DNA of 64,000 bases from Microbacterium sp. 2FI (GTDB lineage: Bacteria; Actinomycetota; Actinomycetes; Actinomycetales; Microbacteriaceae). The notes beneath the pieces are model-generated. The model did not search any database, was not told where the DNA came from, and saw nothing but the letters and a program-made list of their open reading frames with translations. A program made the position numbers and the translations under genes. This document shows, in pieces, positions 43,950 through 53,561 of the stretch. The first letter of the stretch is position 1. Each line of letters starts with the position of its first letter. Location: positions 20,564 to 84,563 of the forward strand of contig NZ_SCMR01000020.1 of the NCBI RefSeq assembly GCF_005502885.1. Direction: 5' to 3'.

Positions 43950-44908
43950 GCACGCGGCGAACATTGCGGCGTGCGAAGCGCGCTGTCGCGGCGGCTTCGC
44001 TGTTCGCTGGAGGGCTGCTGTTCAGTGCGTGCGCGGGAGAGTCTGCCGGAGGTGACGGGTCGGATGGCGGGCTCACCGGCACGGTCGTGACGGATGGCTC
44101 GTCGACGGTCGCGCCGCTGACGGATGCCGCTGCCCACCTGTTCGCCGTCGCGGAGCCAGACGTCGACGTGGTCGTCGCCGTCACCGGCACATCGGCCGGG
44201 TTTCGGGCGTTCTGCGATGGCGAGACCGACATCTCGAATGCTTCGCGCGTGATCTCCGACGAGGAGATCGCCGCCTGCGAAGAGGCCGGCATCGAGTTCA
44301 CAGAGATCGTCGTTGCGAACGACGGGCTGTCCGTCATCGTCAATCCGGAGAACGATTGGGCCACGGATCTCACCCTCGATCAGCTCGCGACCATCTGGGC
44401 TCCCGAATCCGAAGGTGAGATCACCAGCTGGAACCAGGTCGACCCCGCCTTCCCCGACGAGCCGATCGTCCTGTTCGGTGCAGGTGGGGATTCGGGAACG
44501 TTCGATTACTTCACCGCCGCGATCAACGGCGAAGAAGGCGCAATCCGCGCGGACTACAGCGGGTCAGAAGACGACAATGTCACGGTCGATGGCGTCAGGG
44601 AGAACCTCGGGGCCATCGGCTTCCTCGGGTTGAGCTATGTCGAGGAGAACGAGGGCGTCATCGTCGCGGCATCCGTCGATGGTGTCTACCCGAGCACCGA
44701 GACAGTCCAGGACGGCAGTTACACGCCGCTCAGTCGGCCGCTGTTCATCTACGTCAACAACGCCGCGTACGCCGAAAAGCCCCAGGTCAACGCCTTCGTC
44801 GACTTCTACGTGGAGAACTCGCTGGATGTCGCTGAGCGCGCGCTCGTCGTGCCCCTCACGGACGATCAGGTCACCGTCGCCCAGGACGAGCTCGCCTCGC
44901 TCGGATGA
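43946..44908 (+). CDS. PstS-like phosphate/arsenate-binding lipoprotein
   Basis: The 320-residue protein has a signal peptide with lipobox FSAC (Cys29), a short Gly/Ser linker and the PstS fold: [20 protein letters not shown] at the start, [23 protein letters not shown] (read in parts) and [13 protein letters not shown], which contain the anion-contacting Ser, Thr, Arg and Asp positions. It would bind phosphate or arsenate outside the membrane. No PstABC genes are nearby, so it must use chromosomal ones or serve as a sensor or scavenger. It is translated by coupling to arsC. PstS homologues in ars islands can favour phosphate over arsenate. Confidence 0.88.
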   Translation: MSTRRTLRRAKRAVAAASLFAGGLLFSACAGESAGGDGSDGGLTGTVVTDGSSTVAPLTDAAAHLFAVAEPDVDVVVAVTGTSAGFRAFCDGETDISNASRVISDEEIAACEEAGIEFTEIVVANDGLSVIVNPENDWATDLTLDQLATIWAPESEGEITSWNQVDPAFPDEPIVLFGAGGDSGTFDYFTAAINGEEGAIRADYSGSEDDNVTVDGVRENLGAIGFLGLSYVEENEGVIVAASVDGVYPSTETVQDGSYTPLSRPLFIYVNNAAYAEKPQVNAFVDFYVENSLDVAERALVVPLTDDQVTVAQDELASLG

Positions 44909-44983
44909 GCGGGCGGATCGAGGTCCTTGCGCTGGGCCTGCGTCAGCTTGGACAGGTGAGTATCCAACCGATCAGGGGATCGA

Positions 44984-45736
44984 TCACCGTTCGTTCGACG
45001 TCAACGAACTGAGGGGGTCGAGCAGGCGTGAGGCTCGCGCAGGATCGTGGCGCGCGATCTCGTCCAGGAGGAGTTCGATGGAGACTCGCAGCGATACTTC
45101 GATCGCTTCATTGGTGACCTGTGCAGGTCGGGCCTGCGCAAGCGCGGCGAGCTCGTCCGCTGGCAGCCGATCGATCTCGCGACCGTGCCACGGGTTCAGA
45201 TCGTATCGCGCACATGCAAGGGTGAGTATCTGATTCCGCAGGTCGTCGAGCATCGTCACGGCTTGCCAGAGCTTGCCTCTTGCGAGGGCGGACCGCGCGT
45301 GCAGGGCGTAGAGCCAGCCCATCCCAACCGTCTCGTTCATCTGAGGGGCGGGCGGCAAGGTGGGCGGATTGGCGGAGCCGAAGATGAGTTGGAACCCTTC
45401 GTCGGTGGTCGCGCGGAACTGATCGTGAGGCCAGAAGGAGATGTCGACTTGGAGTGATGAGCTCAGAAGAAAGACGCGGTAACGGACGCCCCCAGCGACA
45501 ACGTCCAGAGTGTCTGCAGTGCCAGCCTCGGTATCCATCCATCGCGTGAAACGATCGACGACTGCTACCTCCTCGGCGTCGGGAGCGAGCTGAAGGACGA
45601 GGTCGATGTCAGACCAGTCATCCTCTGTCCCCCGAGCAGCCGAGCCGACCAGCGCGGCACCAACCACGTCGATGTCGACACGAGCGAGTGCGATCAGTGA
45701 ATCTCGCAGATGCGAACGGCTGTCGGGTGTGAACAC
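44984..45736 (-). CDS. Nucleotidyltransferase, aminoglycoside-adenylyltransferase-like
   Basis: The 250-residue protein has the nucleotidyltransferase motif GSAARGTEDDWSDIDLVL (31-48), with metal-binding Asp43 and Asp45, and a third acidic residue in QVDISFW. The second half is a helical domain like that of the kanamycin and lincosamide nucleotidyltransferases. It may modify an antibiotic or a small metabolite by adding AMP; the substrate cannot be predicted. GTG start 45736 has GGAG nine bases upstream. It is convergent with the PstS-like gene. Confidence 0.78.
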   Translation of the reverse strand: MFTPDSRSHLRDSLIALARVDIDVVGAALVGSAARGTEDDWSDIDLVLQLAPDAEEVAVVDRFTRWMDTEAGTADTLDVVAGGVRYRVFLLSSSLQVDISFWPHDQFRATTDEGFQLIFGSANPPTLPPAPQMNETVGMGWLYALHARSALARGKLWQAVTMLDDLRNQILTLACARYDLNPWHGREIDRLPADELAALAQARPAQVTNEAIEVSLRVSIELLLDEIARHDPARASRLLDPLSSLTSNER

Positions 45737-45985
45737 GTCACAACTCCACCGCCCGAGAGCCGCGGTGTCAATTGGGCATCAACGAGGCGAACGATTGACG
45801 GTCCATGAGCGAGCCGAGCTGTATCCGTTGCTGCGGGTGATGGGAGCCCGATCCGGACGCGCGTTTGACCCGTCCGCAGCGATGCACGGGAAGCGATCGC
45901 CTAACGAACAATGACGTGTGATGCGCGGGTGCAGCAAGATGCGGGCGGGAGTACGATGACTCCCGCCCGCACCTATTGCGATGGG

Positions 45986-46438
45986 TCAGCGAGCAAGCCC
46001 TGCGCCGGTCTCGACCACCGGTGCAGCTTCCGGCCCCGGAGCGTCTACACGCGCTGCGGGGCCGCTAGCTTTTGGGGCGCGCTCGACGCCCACGTCGACG
46101 AACTTCAGCGAGGCGCCGACGTTGTCCGCGACGATGTCGCGGGTCTCGCGGGTCTGACCACTCTCGCGGTCAGTGTAGGTGCCGAACCGCAGGTCGCCGG
46201 CCACGAGCACGTTGTCGCCCCTGCGGAGCGAGCGGGCCACGTGGGCGGCCTGCTTGTCGAACACGACGACCCGATGGAACACGGTGCCGGAGTCTTCCCA
46301 GCGCCCGGTGGTTTCGTTGAGCCTCCGGTCGTTGACGGCGACGGTGAAGCGGGCGTACTCGTTGCCCGACTCTCCCGCCCCGTGCTCCGGGTCACCGGTG
46401 AGGTTGCCCTCGATGATGACGGGGATCTTGGTTGTCAT
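45986..46438 (-). CDS. ssb: Single-stranded DNA-binding protein
   Basis: The 150-residue SSB has an OB-fold: VIIEGNLTGDPE, YARFTVAVNDRR, then VFHRVVVFDKQAAHVARSLRRGDNVLVAGDLRFGTYTD, read in parts. A short Pro/Ala-rich tail follows, without the usual acidic DDIPF-like tip. Conjugative elements carry an SSB for the strand that arrives. The start ATG 46438 lies six bases after the AAGGGAAGG site; the ATG at 46444 directly abuts it. It is the last gene of the transfer operon. Confidence 0.9.
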   Translation of the reverse strand: MTTKIPVIIEGNLTGDPEHGAGESGNEYARFTVAVNDRRLNETTGRWEDSGTVFHRVVVFDKQAAHVARSLRRGDNVLVAGDLRFGTYTDRESGQTRETRDIVADNVGASLKFVDVGVERAPKASGPAARVDAPGPEAAPVVETGAGLAR

Positions 46439-46440
46439 TG

Positions 46441-46947
46441 TCATCCTTCCCTTCGTTGCTCAGCCCGTGCGGGCTGTTCGGCGTGTGACCGGTTGGTCCA
46501 CGCGTCCCACTCCTGCTCGTCGGTCACGTTCGACCACGAGCGGGCTCTGAATGGGTCGTGCTCCTCGCTGCATCCGCCGCCGTATGCGCGGGTGAGTCGG
46601 GGGAGAGCTGTGTTGAAGCGCTCATGCCAGTTGAGAGGCCCGAAGCCCGCATCGGTCTCGTCAAACGCGGCCCGGTGGGCAGCATGCAGGGCCGACAACT
46701 CTTCGACGAGCGCGTGATGCTGCCACCAACAGTCCGGCACCATGCTGACTGGCAGGTCGTAACGCACCGTGAGCCATTCGACCCAGGCGCGCAGGGCGAT
46801 CCACTCGGTGCGGGCTTGGTTGTCGTCGAGCTCGCGCCAGTTGACCGAGAATCCACCGACTACCGTCGACGGTCCCTTTCGCGCGGCCGTGCCGGTCATG
46901 TCTTGCGCCATTAGTCGAGCTGCCCGCTCGCGCTGCTCATCGTTCAT
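46441..46947 (-). CDS. DUF4913-like protein
   Basis: The 168-residue protein matches the DUF4913 pattern found next to transfer genes in actinobacterial elements: LRAWVEWLTVRYDLP, VPDCWWQHHALVEELSALHAAHRAAF (read in parts) and GPLNWHERF. Function unknown. It overlaps the HNH-like gene by four bases and precedes ssb by two, so it is expressed with the transfer operon. Confidence 0.75.
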   Translation of the reverse strand: MNDEQRERAARLMAQDMTGTAARKGPSTVVGGFSVNWRELDDNQARTEWIALRAWVEWLTVRYDLPVSMVPDCWWQHHALVEELSALHAAHRAAFDETDAGFGPLNWHERFNTALPRLTRAYGGGCSEEHDPFRARSWSNVTDEQEWDAWTNRSHAEQPARAEQRREG

Positions 46948-47339
46948 GCGTGGTCCTCCGATCGGGATGCGAGCTTGTGCTGCAGGCGGTTGATCGCGAA
47001 GAGCGATCCGTTGCGACGGCTGCGGTGGCGCGACAGCACGATGTCGCGATCGAGCAGCCGGTGGAGCAGCTCATGGCAGAAGGGATGCAGCGCCACGAGG
47101 TCTTCGTGAGGCTCGCGTGCCTGCCATCGCCCGTCGACCGATGCCACACCCGAGTAGTCGAGGTGGTGCAGCTCAAGCTGCCGATTCGTCGCGACCTGCA
47201 GACAGGCTTCGCACCGCAGTTGCCCATGGCGCTCGACCTCCTCGCGGAACCACCGGTCTCGGCGCGCGAACCAGGCGCGGCTGTGAAGGAAGCCAGTCCG
47301 GTAGGTGTTCCGCGCAGCGGGTTTGCGCATGTTGCTCAT
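46944..47339 (-). CDS. HNH-type endonuclease-like protein
   Basis: The 131-residue protein has a CEAC knuckle, ELHHLDYSG and the C-terminal LVALHPFCHELLHRL. These form an HNH-like metal and catalytic site with two cysteine pairs split as C-x2-C and C-H. Related small proteins occur in conjugative operons and may nick or process DNA. The start overlaps the coupling protein gene (four bases). Catalytic activity is inferred only. Confidence 0.72.
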   Translation of the reverse strand: MSNMRKPAARNTYRTGFLHSRAWFARRDRWFREEVERHGQLRCEACLQVATNRQLELHHLDYSGVASVDGRWQAREPHEDLVALHPFCHELLHRLLDRDIVLSRHRSRRNGSLFAINRLQHKLASRSEDHA

Positions 47340-49165
47340 TCGTCGGTCACCGCCTCATCGCTGCTTTCCCCTGCCGGCGCGGCCGGGGCGGTGCGGATGG
47401 CCTTGGATGCCGCGAACACCTCGCGCTGTTCTTCCTCGACCTCGCGCTTGCCCTGCTGAATGACGCTGGCGTCGCGCCGCTTGTCCCACCCCGTCAGCTC
47501 GAGAAGAACGTTGCGCTGGTTGCGGTACGCGAGGAGGCCGACCGATGGGGGAATTCTCCGGATCTCGTCGACCGACATGAGTGGCCGGCGCTCATGCTGT
47601 TCGCTGGTGTTGTGGCCACCTTCGCGCGTGCTCCACGACCGTTGCGTCCGCTGCGTGTCCCGAGTACCGAGGAGCGCCTCGATGTCGCGGAGGTGTTCGA
47701 CGTGGGATGCGCCACCGAGCAGCACCTTCGCCGTCGCGGCGGCCCAGATCGTGTCGGCCTCGGCACGCGACCAGGCGGTTTCAGCCTGCGAGAGCGCTTG
47801 GAGCACGACGAGCGGGCAGATGCCGCGGCCGCCGCCGTCCGACATGATGCGGGGGAGATTGCCCCAACGGAACATGTTGACGATCTCGTCGAGGATGAGG
47901 CCGAGCGGATGCACGAGGCGTGCGCCGGGAGAGGCGAGTGCCTCCTTACGCGCGACCTCGACGATGCCATCGAGCATCGCCCCGAGGAACCCGCCCATGG
48001 CTGCCGCGCCGGACGAGGAGCCGATCAAGTACATCGTGTTGGCGGCATCCAGGAACTCCTCCGCATCGAAGACCCGGTCGCCGGGTCGCGGCGTGAGAGC
48101 ATCGCGGATCTGCGGCACCGCGAGCGGTGCGACGGCACTGCTCACTCCAAACCAGATGGACGACAGCAGCTTCTCGTCGCCCGAGAGAGTTCCCTCGAGG
48201 GCGTCTCCCCAGCCGCGTTCGCCGTCGGTGCGGAGGACCTTGACTGCCTTGCGCGCTTGCGACGGGTTTGTGCCCCAGCTGTATAGGTCGCGGATGGTCT
48301 TTCCGCCGACTGCGCCGGCATGCAACAGCCGGCCGAGGGCGACACTGGATGCCTGGGCCCATTCGGCATTCGTCGTAGAGGTGCCGAGTGCGGTTCCCGT
48401 GATGATGGCGGTCCCGCGCTGCATTGCGACGATCGGGTCTTCGCATCCGGCAAACGGGCTGATGCGAATGGGATGCCGGACGCCAGAGAGCCCCTGCGGA
48501 TCGAACACGTGGACTTCACCCCGCTGCTGCCGCATCCGCAAGGTGGCGGTGAGATTGTCGTTCGTCGTCGAGGTGGTGACGAGTGGACCCGACCAGTCGA
48601 TGATCGCCGAGATCAGCACCCGGTAGCCCTTGCCGGACCGAGGCGGCCCGATGAGGGCGACCGAGTCTTCGATCGAAACGTAGACGTCCTTGCCGTGTGC
48701 CCGTCCGACCCGCCAGCCGACATCGGACGGCTTCGGCTTCGCGATGTCGCGGCGAAGCTGGTCGGCGCGCTGGAGCACTGCCTGACCCGAGAGTGATTCA
48801 TTCACCTCGGATGCTGTCGCGAAGCCAGGCCGGGTGTGCAGGTCGGCGATGAACGCGCGGTCGGACTGCAGGTAGCGACGGCGAGCGATGAACGCGGCGA
48901 TCACGCCGCCGACTGCCAGCAGCACGACGAGCACATCGGCGACACGGATCGGCACCAGGGGCAGGGCGCACCCCGCCGGTGCCAGATAGGCGGCGGGATC
49001 ACCGGTGATGGCGAACCAGAGACCTGAGATGAAGTTGCTGGGTTCCGCCGGCGCACCGCAGACGAGCTGCGTCACCCCGTGCGCGATGGCCCCGAACGTG
49101 AGGCTCAGCACCACAGCGATCGCGATCAGGACAGCGATCCCCTTGCCCAGCATCCCTTGATTCAT
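47336..49165 (-). CDS. Type IV coupling protein (VirD4/TraG family)
   Basis: The 609-residue protein has two N-terminal membrane helices (about 8-30 and 70-96), Walker A GPPRSGKG at 173-180 and the LILDEIVNMFRWGNLPRIMSDGGGRGI region (read in parts), which is the Walker B and TraM-recognition segment of coupling ATPases. It would dock the relaxase-DNA complex on the secretion channel. It follows the ParA-like gene by 15 bases. This protein, with the MobF relaxase, is the clearest evidence for single-stranded conjugative transfer. Confidence 0.9.
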   Translation of the reverse strand: MNQGMLGKGIAVLIAIAVVLSLTFGAIAHGVTQLVCGAPAEPSNFISGLWFAITGDPAAYLAPAGCALPLVPIRVADVLVVLLAVGGVIAAFIARRRYLQSDRAFIADLHTRPGFATASEVNESLSGQAVLQRADQLRRDIAKPKPSDVGWRVGRAHGKDVYVSIEDSVALIGPPRSGKGYRVLISAIIDWSGPLVTTSTTNDNLTATLRMRQQRGEVHVFDPQGLSGVRHPIRISPFAGCEDPIVAMQRGTAIITGTALGTSTTNAEWAQASSVALGRLLHAGAVGGKTIRDLYSWGTNPSQARKAVKVLRTDGERGWGDALEGTLSGDEKLLSSIWFGVSSAVAPLAVPQIRDALTPRPGDRVFDAEEFLDAANTMYLIGSSSGAAAMGGFLGAMLDGIVEVARKEALASPGARLVHPLGLILDEIVNMFRWGNLPRIMSDGGGRGICPLVVLQALSQAETAWSRAEADTIWAAATAKVLLGGASHVEHLRDIEALLGTRDTQRTQRSWSTREGGHNTSEQHERRPLMSVDEIRRIPPSVGLLAYRNQRNVLLELTGWDKRRDASVIQQGKREVEEEQREVFAASKAIRTAPAAPAGESSDEAVTDE

Positions 49166-49180
49166 GACCTGCCTCCTTGA

Positions 49181-50482
49181 TTAGAGCGCAGCGACGGTGG
49201 ATGCCGCGGCCTTGATCCATGCACGCTGGGTTGCGGGTCGAAGTGCGTCGAACCGCAGAGGCCCCGACTTCAGGGCCGGGTCGAATGGGATGGTCTCGAC
49301 GGCACGGACGAGCCCCTCGAACCCGTCCGCGGTCCGCGCGACCTGCGGTCGGTTCGCGGGCTCGGCCTGCGTGACGATCACCACCGCGTTCGCGGCGAGT
49401 GCTGCAGACCTCTCGTCGCGCTCGCGGAGCGCCTCGAGCAGCAGCACCGCCGACTCGGCTGACTCCGGCGCCGCGAGGGTAGGGAGCACGAGCTGGTACG
49501 AGGAGTCGACCATCCGCAGCCACCGATCCGCCGACTCGTCATTGCCGGAGTCGAAGACGACGAGACGGTAGTAACGCGCGGCGACCTGCATGAGCCGGTC
49601 GAAGTCGGCCTGTGCGAGGCGCTGGTGCGCGGCGAGCAGCTCGGGGTTCGAGCGCAACACGTCGTACCGATCGGCGGGCTGGTGGTGAACGAACCGAGCG
49701 ATGTCGGAGATGGATGCCGTCGGCGCGAGGAGTCGCTCGGCCGCGGGGAGTAGATCGCGGATCGTGGTGTCGTAGAGGCCCTGCTCGGTGCGCCAGCCGA
49801 GGGTGCCGCGCGTGTCGTTGTTGTCCCACGCGAGCACGTTGCCGCCCCCGAATCGGGCGTATACCGCGGCGAGCATGGCCGTCGTCATCGTCTTGCCTAC
49901 GCCACCCTTGCCGTTGGCGACGGCGATGGTGCGGCATCCCGCCCATTGCCGAGCCACGATGCGCTCGCGCTCCATCCGTTCGGCTTCGGACTTCGACGGC
50001 CCGTTGACGAGGCCTGCCCGGTAGAGAATCCGCCGCAGTCCCGCTGGGGCGTATGCACCGGCGCCCTCGTCGGCTTCGATGAAGGAGACGCGCTTGGCCC
50101 GTGCCGGCGCTTCGGCGTCGGCAGCGTGGCGACGATTGGTGGGAGCGTGTTCGGCGAGGCGCCGGGTTGTTGAGGCGGGCGGCTCGACGGTCCCCTCGCT
50201 GAAGGCTTTGGCCGCCTCGGCGGCCGCGATGGGCGTTTCCAATGGGAGCAGCGTTCCGTCCGCGTGAACGATGAGCTGGTGATCGCCCCGGTCGCCGGTG
50301 GCGATCAGCTCGAGGGGTGCGGCCGCGCGGCGGGCTTCCTCCGTGGCACGCCGCAGCACGGTTGTACGAATGTCTTCGTGGCCGTCCGCGATGACCAGCT
50401 CGATCTTGCCGTCGGAGGCGACGAATCGTGCAGTGTCGCCGGTGACCGTCGCGTACATGCGGAGGGTTGTCGCGCCGTTCAT
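49181..50482 (-). CDS. ParA/MinD-like ATPase of the transfer operon
   Basis: The 433-residue protein has a poorly conserved N-terminal 180 residues and a C-terminal MinD/ParA ATPase with the deviant Walker A GKGGVGKT at 191-198, AWDNNDTRGTLGWR (switch I) and VVFDSGND (Walker B). Such ATPases in conjugative operons may place the transfer complex or partition the element. The start ATG 50482 lies behind GAAGGAG and overlaps the VirB4-like gene by four bases. Confidence 0.85.
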   Translation of the reverse strand: MNGATTLRMYATVTGDTARFVASDGKIELVIADGHEDIRTTVLRRATEEARRAAAPLELIATGDRGDHQLIVHADGTLLPLETPIAAAEAAKAFSEGTVEPPASTTRRLAEHAPTNRRHAADAEAPARAKRVSFIEADEGAGAYAPAGLRRILYRAGLVNGPSKSEAERMERERIVARQWAGCRTIAVANGKGGVGKTMTTAMLAAVYARFGGGNVLAWDNNDTRGTLGWRTEQGLYDTTIRDLLPAAERLLAPTASISDIARFVHHQPADRYDVLRSNPELLAAHQRLAQADFDRLMQVAARYYRLVVFDSGNDESADRWLRMVDSSYQLVLPTLAAPESAESAVLLLEALRERDERSAALAANAVVIVTQAEPANRPQVARTADGFEGLVRAVETIPFDPALKSGPLRFDALRPATQRAWIKAAASTVAAL

Positions 50483-52074
50483 GGTTGCTCCTTCGAGGAG
50501 GCGGAGAGCCAGCCGTCGAGGCCGGCGTCGGTCGGTTCGGGCCACAGCGAGTCAAGGTCGTCGGGCTGAAGGAGGTGGAGCGTCGCGTCGTCGTGGTCGG
50601 CGGCCTGTACGGCGTCGTCGGTCTTGAACAGCTCGTACTCCCACGGTGTGGAGGTGGCGAAGCTGTCGACGAGGTAGGAGTACTGCCCGACGTAGGCGAG
50701 GAACTCGCCCTTGCGCAGCTGCCTGGCCATCTCGACGTGTGGAGCGGGGACGTTGAGTCGCTCGCGGAGGCTGACGGTCTCTTGGTGGTTCACGCGGAAG
50801 ATGAACTTGTTCTCGATGTCGCCGATCATCGAGTAGGCGAGGTTGCGCTCTTGCGAGTCGGCGTCGCCGACGGCGTCGAGGTCACCCATCTTGTGCAGGA
50901 TGACGATGTTGCTGATGCCGTAGTGACGCGAGAGTTTGAGCCACTCCTGCTGGCGCTGGAGCGAGGGTAGGCCGCGCATGTCGCGCCACCCCTCTTCGCG
51001 GATGACGTACCGGTTGCGGTGAGCCTCGCGATTGAGGATCACCGCTTGCGTCCACGACGTCGTGCAGGTCTGCGAGAGCTGAGCGACGAGGTCGCCGCGC
51101 GCGAAGAGCTCGGAGGTGTCGACGACGACGATCGGTGCCTCGTCGTCGAAAGCGACGGTCGACTCGTCCTCGAAGAGGCCTGACAGGTCTCCCTCGACGA
51201 AGCGGCGCAGGACGAATCGAGGCTGCACCGCGCCCTCGGCCAGGCGCGGGTCGCTGCCGTCGCGAGAGAGCGCGTCGAGCTGGTGGTAGACGCCGCGCAG
51301 GGTCGGGTGGTCAGCGGTCTCGGCGATGCACTGCTCGAGAGCGTGGTGAATGGCGGCGTGCTCGACCGCGGTGAGGTGCGTGCCGGTGAGCGTCGTCTCG
51401 ACGAGAGAGATGAGGGTGGTGGTGCGTCGCTGCCGCACCATCTGCTCGTGCTGCTCGTCGGTCGTGCCACTGCGTCGCGGACCGCGGTCGAGCGGGTTCA
51501 AGCGAGTGGCATGACCACCGCCGAGCCGGATGACATTGCCGCCGGGAATGGCTTCGGCCACAGCGACCCACTCGCCCTTCGGATCGGAGGGAACGACGGC
51601 CTGGTGGCCGAAGGCGATGGAGCGGGTGACGAGCATCTTGATCGATGCGCTCTTGCCGGCACGGTACGCACCGAGCACGAGGATGTTCGTCGAGAACGAG
51701 CCGCGGTCGGTGGTGTCGGTGTAGGTCTCGAACGGCGAGAAGTGCCATAGCGCATCGGCGTTGAGGTCGACGCCGACGATGGGTCCGCGGTGGCCGAGTC
51801 CGGCATCCGCCACGAACGGGTAGATGCCGGCGATGTGCTGTGACGTCGCCTGGTGCGCGGGGATGTCGGGGTGGGCGAGGTTCCAGTACCCGCCCTCGGT
51901 GAGTCCCGGACCGAACGGGCCCGGCACCGCGGCCTCGGGGAGTGCGCGGTCGCGGCGCCGCGTCGGTGGGGTCTGTGCGGCGAGAGACTCTCGCGCTGCC
52001 GCACGTCGCAGTTCGCGGCGCTCGTTTGGGGTCAGGTCGCCGGGTTCGAAGATGAGCGATGAGCGTGCCATCAC
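50479..52074 (-). CDS. VirB4-like conjugation ATPase
   Basis: The 531-residue protein has Walker A GAYRAGKS at 135-142, SDPKGEW soon after, VVVDTSELF in the Walker B position, and a late SMIGDIENKFIFRVNH segment as in VirB4/TraC ATPases. It powers the secretion channel. The N-terminal domain is shorter than in VirB4, because the preceding SCO6880-like gene supplies that part. The start GTG 52074 overlaps that gene (GTGA). Confidence 0.85.
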   Translation of the reverse strand: MMARSSLIFEPGDLTPNERRELRRAAARESLAAQTPPTRRRDRALPEAAVPGPFGPGLTEGGYWNLAHPDIPAHQATSQHIAGIYPFVADAGLGHRGPIVGVDLNADALWHFSPFETYTDTTDRGSFSTNILVLGAYRAGKSASIKMLVTRSIAFGHQAVVPSDPKGEWVAVAEAIPGGNVIRLGGGHATRLNPLDRGPRRSGTTDEQHEQMVRQRRTTTLISLVETTLTGTHLTAVEHAAIHHALEQCIAETADHPTLRGVYHQLDALSRDGSDPRLAEGAVQPRFVLRRFVEGDLSGLFEDESTVAFDDEAPIVVVDTSELFARGDLVAQLSQTCTTSWTQAVILNREAHRNRYVIREEGWRDMRGLPSLQRQQEWLKLSRHYGISNIVILHKMGDLDAVGDADSQERNLAYSMIGDIENKFIFRVNHQETVSLRERLNVPAPHVEMARQLRKGEFLAYVGQYSYLVDSFATSTPWEYELFKTDDAVQAADHDDATLHLLQPDDLDSLWPEPTDAGLDGWLSASSKEQP

Positions 52075-53561
52075 TTCATCCCCCGCCCGAGCGGCAGCGC
52101 GTTGACCATGAGGGCTTCCGCTTGCTGGCAGTAGAGGACCTGCGCCTCCATCCCGGCGCGGGCGAGCGCGTTGCGCATCCCCGCGACGGCGTGGTCGAGA
52201 TGCTCCTCGTCCTCGGCGCTGATCGTCAGGTAGCCGCCGTACCGGAACTCACCGTGGCCGGCGACGATCTCCTGCTCTTGCTTCTCGAGGGCGTCCCAGT
52301 CCGCAGCATCCGCCGCGCTTCCGTCAGCCCCGCGCTTGGCCCGCAGGTTCTCGTTGCCTCGCCACACCTTCTTCTCGTCGCGGATGCGCTTGAGCGCCTT
52401 CGACACGGGCACCGGTGTGAGGACGAGCGAGAGGATGTGGGTGACGGCTTCGTTGGTACTCGGATGCCGAGCAAAGACCAGCGGCGCCACGAAGCCGATC
52501 GGGGCGTCGGAGCGTGGCCATTCGTGGATCCACATGGTCGTGTGGACACCTGAGTCGGTGTAGACGACACCGTTGCGACCCTTCGGCTCTTCGAAGTGCA
52601 TCGGCCCGATCGCAGACGTGGCGACGCCGGCGTGGTCGTCGGCGCGGTTCTGCACGTCGGTCGCGAAAGTCGGATCGAAGGTGATCCGCGCGAGCGCAGC
52701 GACGTCGCGAGACGACAGCCACTGGCGCACCCGCACCTTCGCCGACTGCAGCGCATCGGCCAGGTTGCCGGCCTCGATGCGGGCGAGAGCCATGACGGCG
52801 TCGCGTCCGCCGCCCAGAGACTTCAGCTGCGCACCGAGAGCGACGAGGTCGAGCGTGAAGGTGAGGTAGTTGCGGTGCGCGACGGCGTACTTCTCGGACT
52901 GATCCATCACCTCGCGGTAGTTCGCCGCGACCGGCGAGAGCGCGTCGAGCCCGCGCCGGCGGACGACGTCGTTGTAGTGGTCGCGGGCGGCACGGATCGT
53001 CGTCGGCGTGGTGCGCTCCTGCAAGGTGACGCGCTTGATCCCCGGCCGCTGGGTGAACGACGCCAGCACGCGAGACCACTGCTGGGCGAGGTCGTAGCGC
53101 TCGGCAGTGTCGTGCATCAGGAACCCCTGCACCTCGAGCTCGGCCGTCACCGACGCGGTGCGGGCCTGCGGGTCGTACGCGCACGACACCCCGTCGACAT
53201 CCCAGAGCTGGACCGACGCCCGAGTTCCAGGAAGGTTCAGCGTCCCCTCGAGTTGAGCACTCTCGGGCCGGTACCGCTGAGTCGTCGCGCCCATCGCGTG
53301 GCGGACCTGCTTCATGGCCCAGAGCCCGGCCATGCGCGGGGCCGAGATCCCGTGGATGCTCGTGAGCGCCGCGCCGCCGAACAGCAGGTAGACCGGCGCT
53401 GCATAGAGCAGCCCGAGGGGGCCGAAGCGGTTGACGCCGATGAGGAGAGCGACGGCGGCGAACGCGATGAACGTGAGCTGCCACCCGTCCATCCCCATCA
53501 CCACTCCCTGCCGAGAGCGCCGCGGCAGTCGGACAGGACGCGCATAGTCGTGCGTGGTCAT
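52071..53561 (-). CDS. SCO6880/PrgI-family conjugation protein
   Basis: The 496-residue protein has two adjacent membrane helices (about 27-46 and 49-66), as in PrgI (VirB3-like). A long cytoplasmic region matches SCO6880, with ISAPRMAGLWAMKQ, TAERYDLAQQWSRVL and RRRGLDALSPVAANYREVM as typical blocks. It corresponds to VirB3 joined to the N-terminal half of VirB4. It overlaps its neighbours by four bases on both sides. Confidence 0.88.
   Translation of the reverse strand: MTTHDYARPVRLPRRSRQGVVMGMDGWQLTFIAFAAVALLIGVNRFGPLGLLYAAPVYLLFGGAALTSIHGISAPRMAGLWAMKQVRHAMGATTQRYRPESAQLEGTLNLPGTRASVQLWDVDGVSCAYDPQARTASVTAELEVQGFLMHDTAERYDLAQQWSRVLASFTQRPGIKRVTLQERTTPTTIRAARDHYNDVVRRRGLDALSPVAANYREVMDQSEKYAVAHRNYLTFTLDLVALGAQLKSLGGGRDAVMALARIEAGNLADALQSAKVRVRQWLSSRDVAALARITFDPTFATDVQNRADDHAGVATSAIGPMHFEEPKGRNGVVYTDSGVHTTMWIHEWPRSDAPIGFVAPLVFARHPSTNEAVTHILSLVLTPVPVSKALKRIRDEKKVWRGNENLRAKRGADGSAADAADWDALEKQEQEIVAGHGEFRYGGYLTISAEDEEHLDHAVAGMRNALARAGMEAQVLYCQQAEALMVNALPLGRGMK

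Noticed and set aside
43946..44908. A complete phosphate ABC transporter operon
   Set aside because: Only the PstS-like binding protein is present; the following gene is a convergent nucleotidyltransferase.
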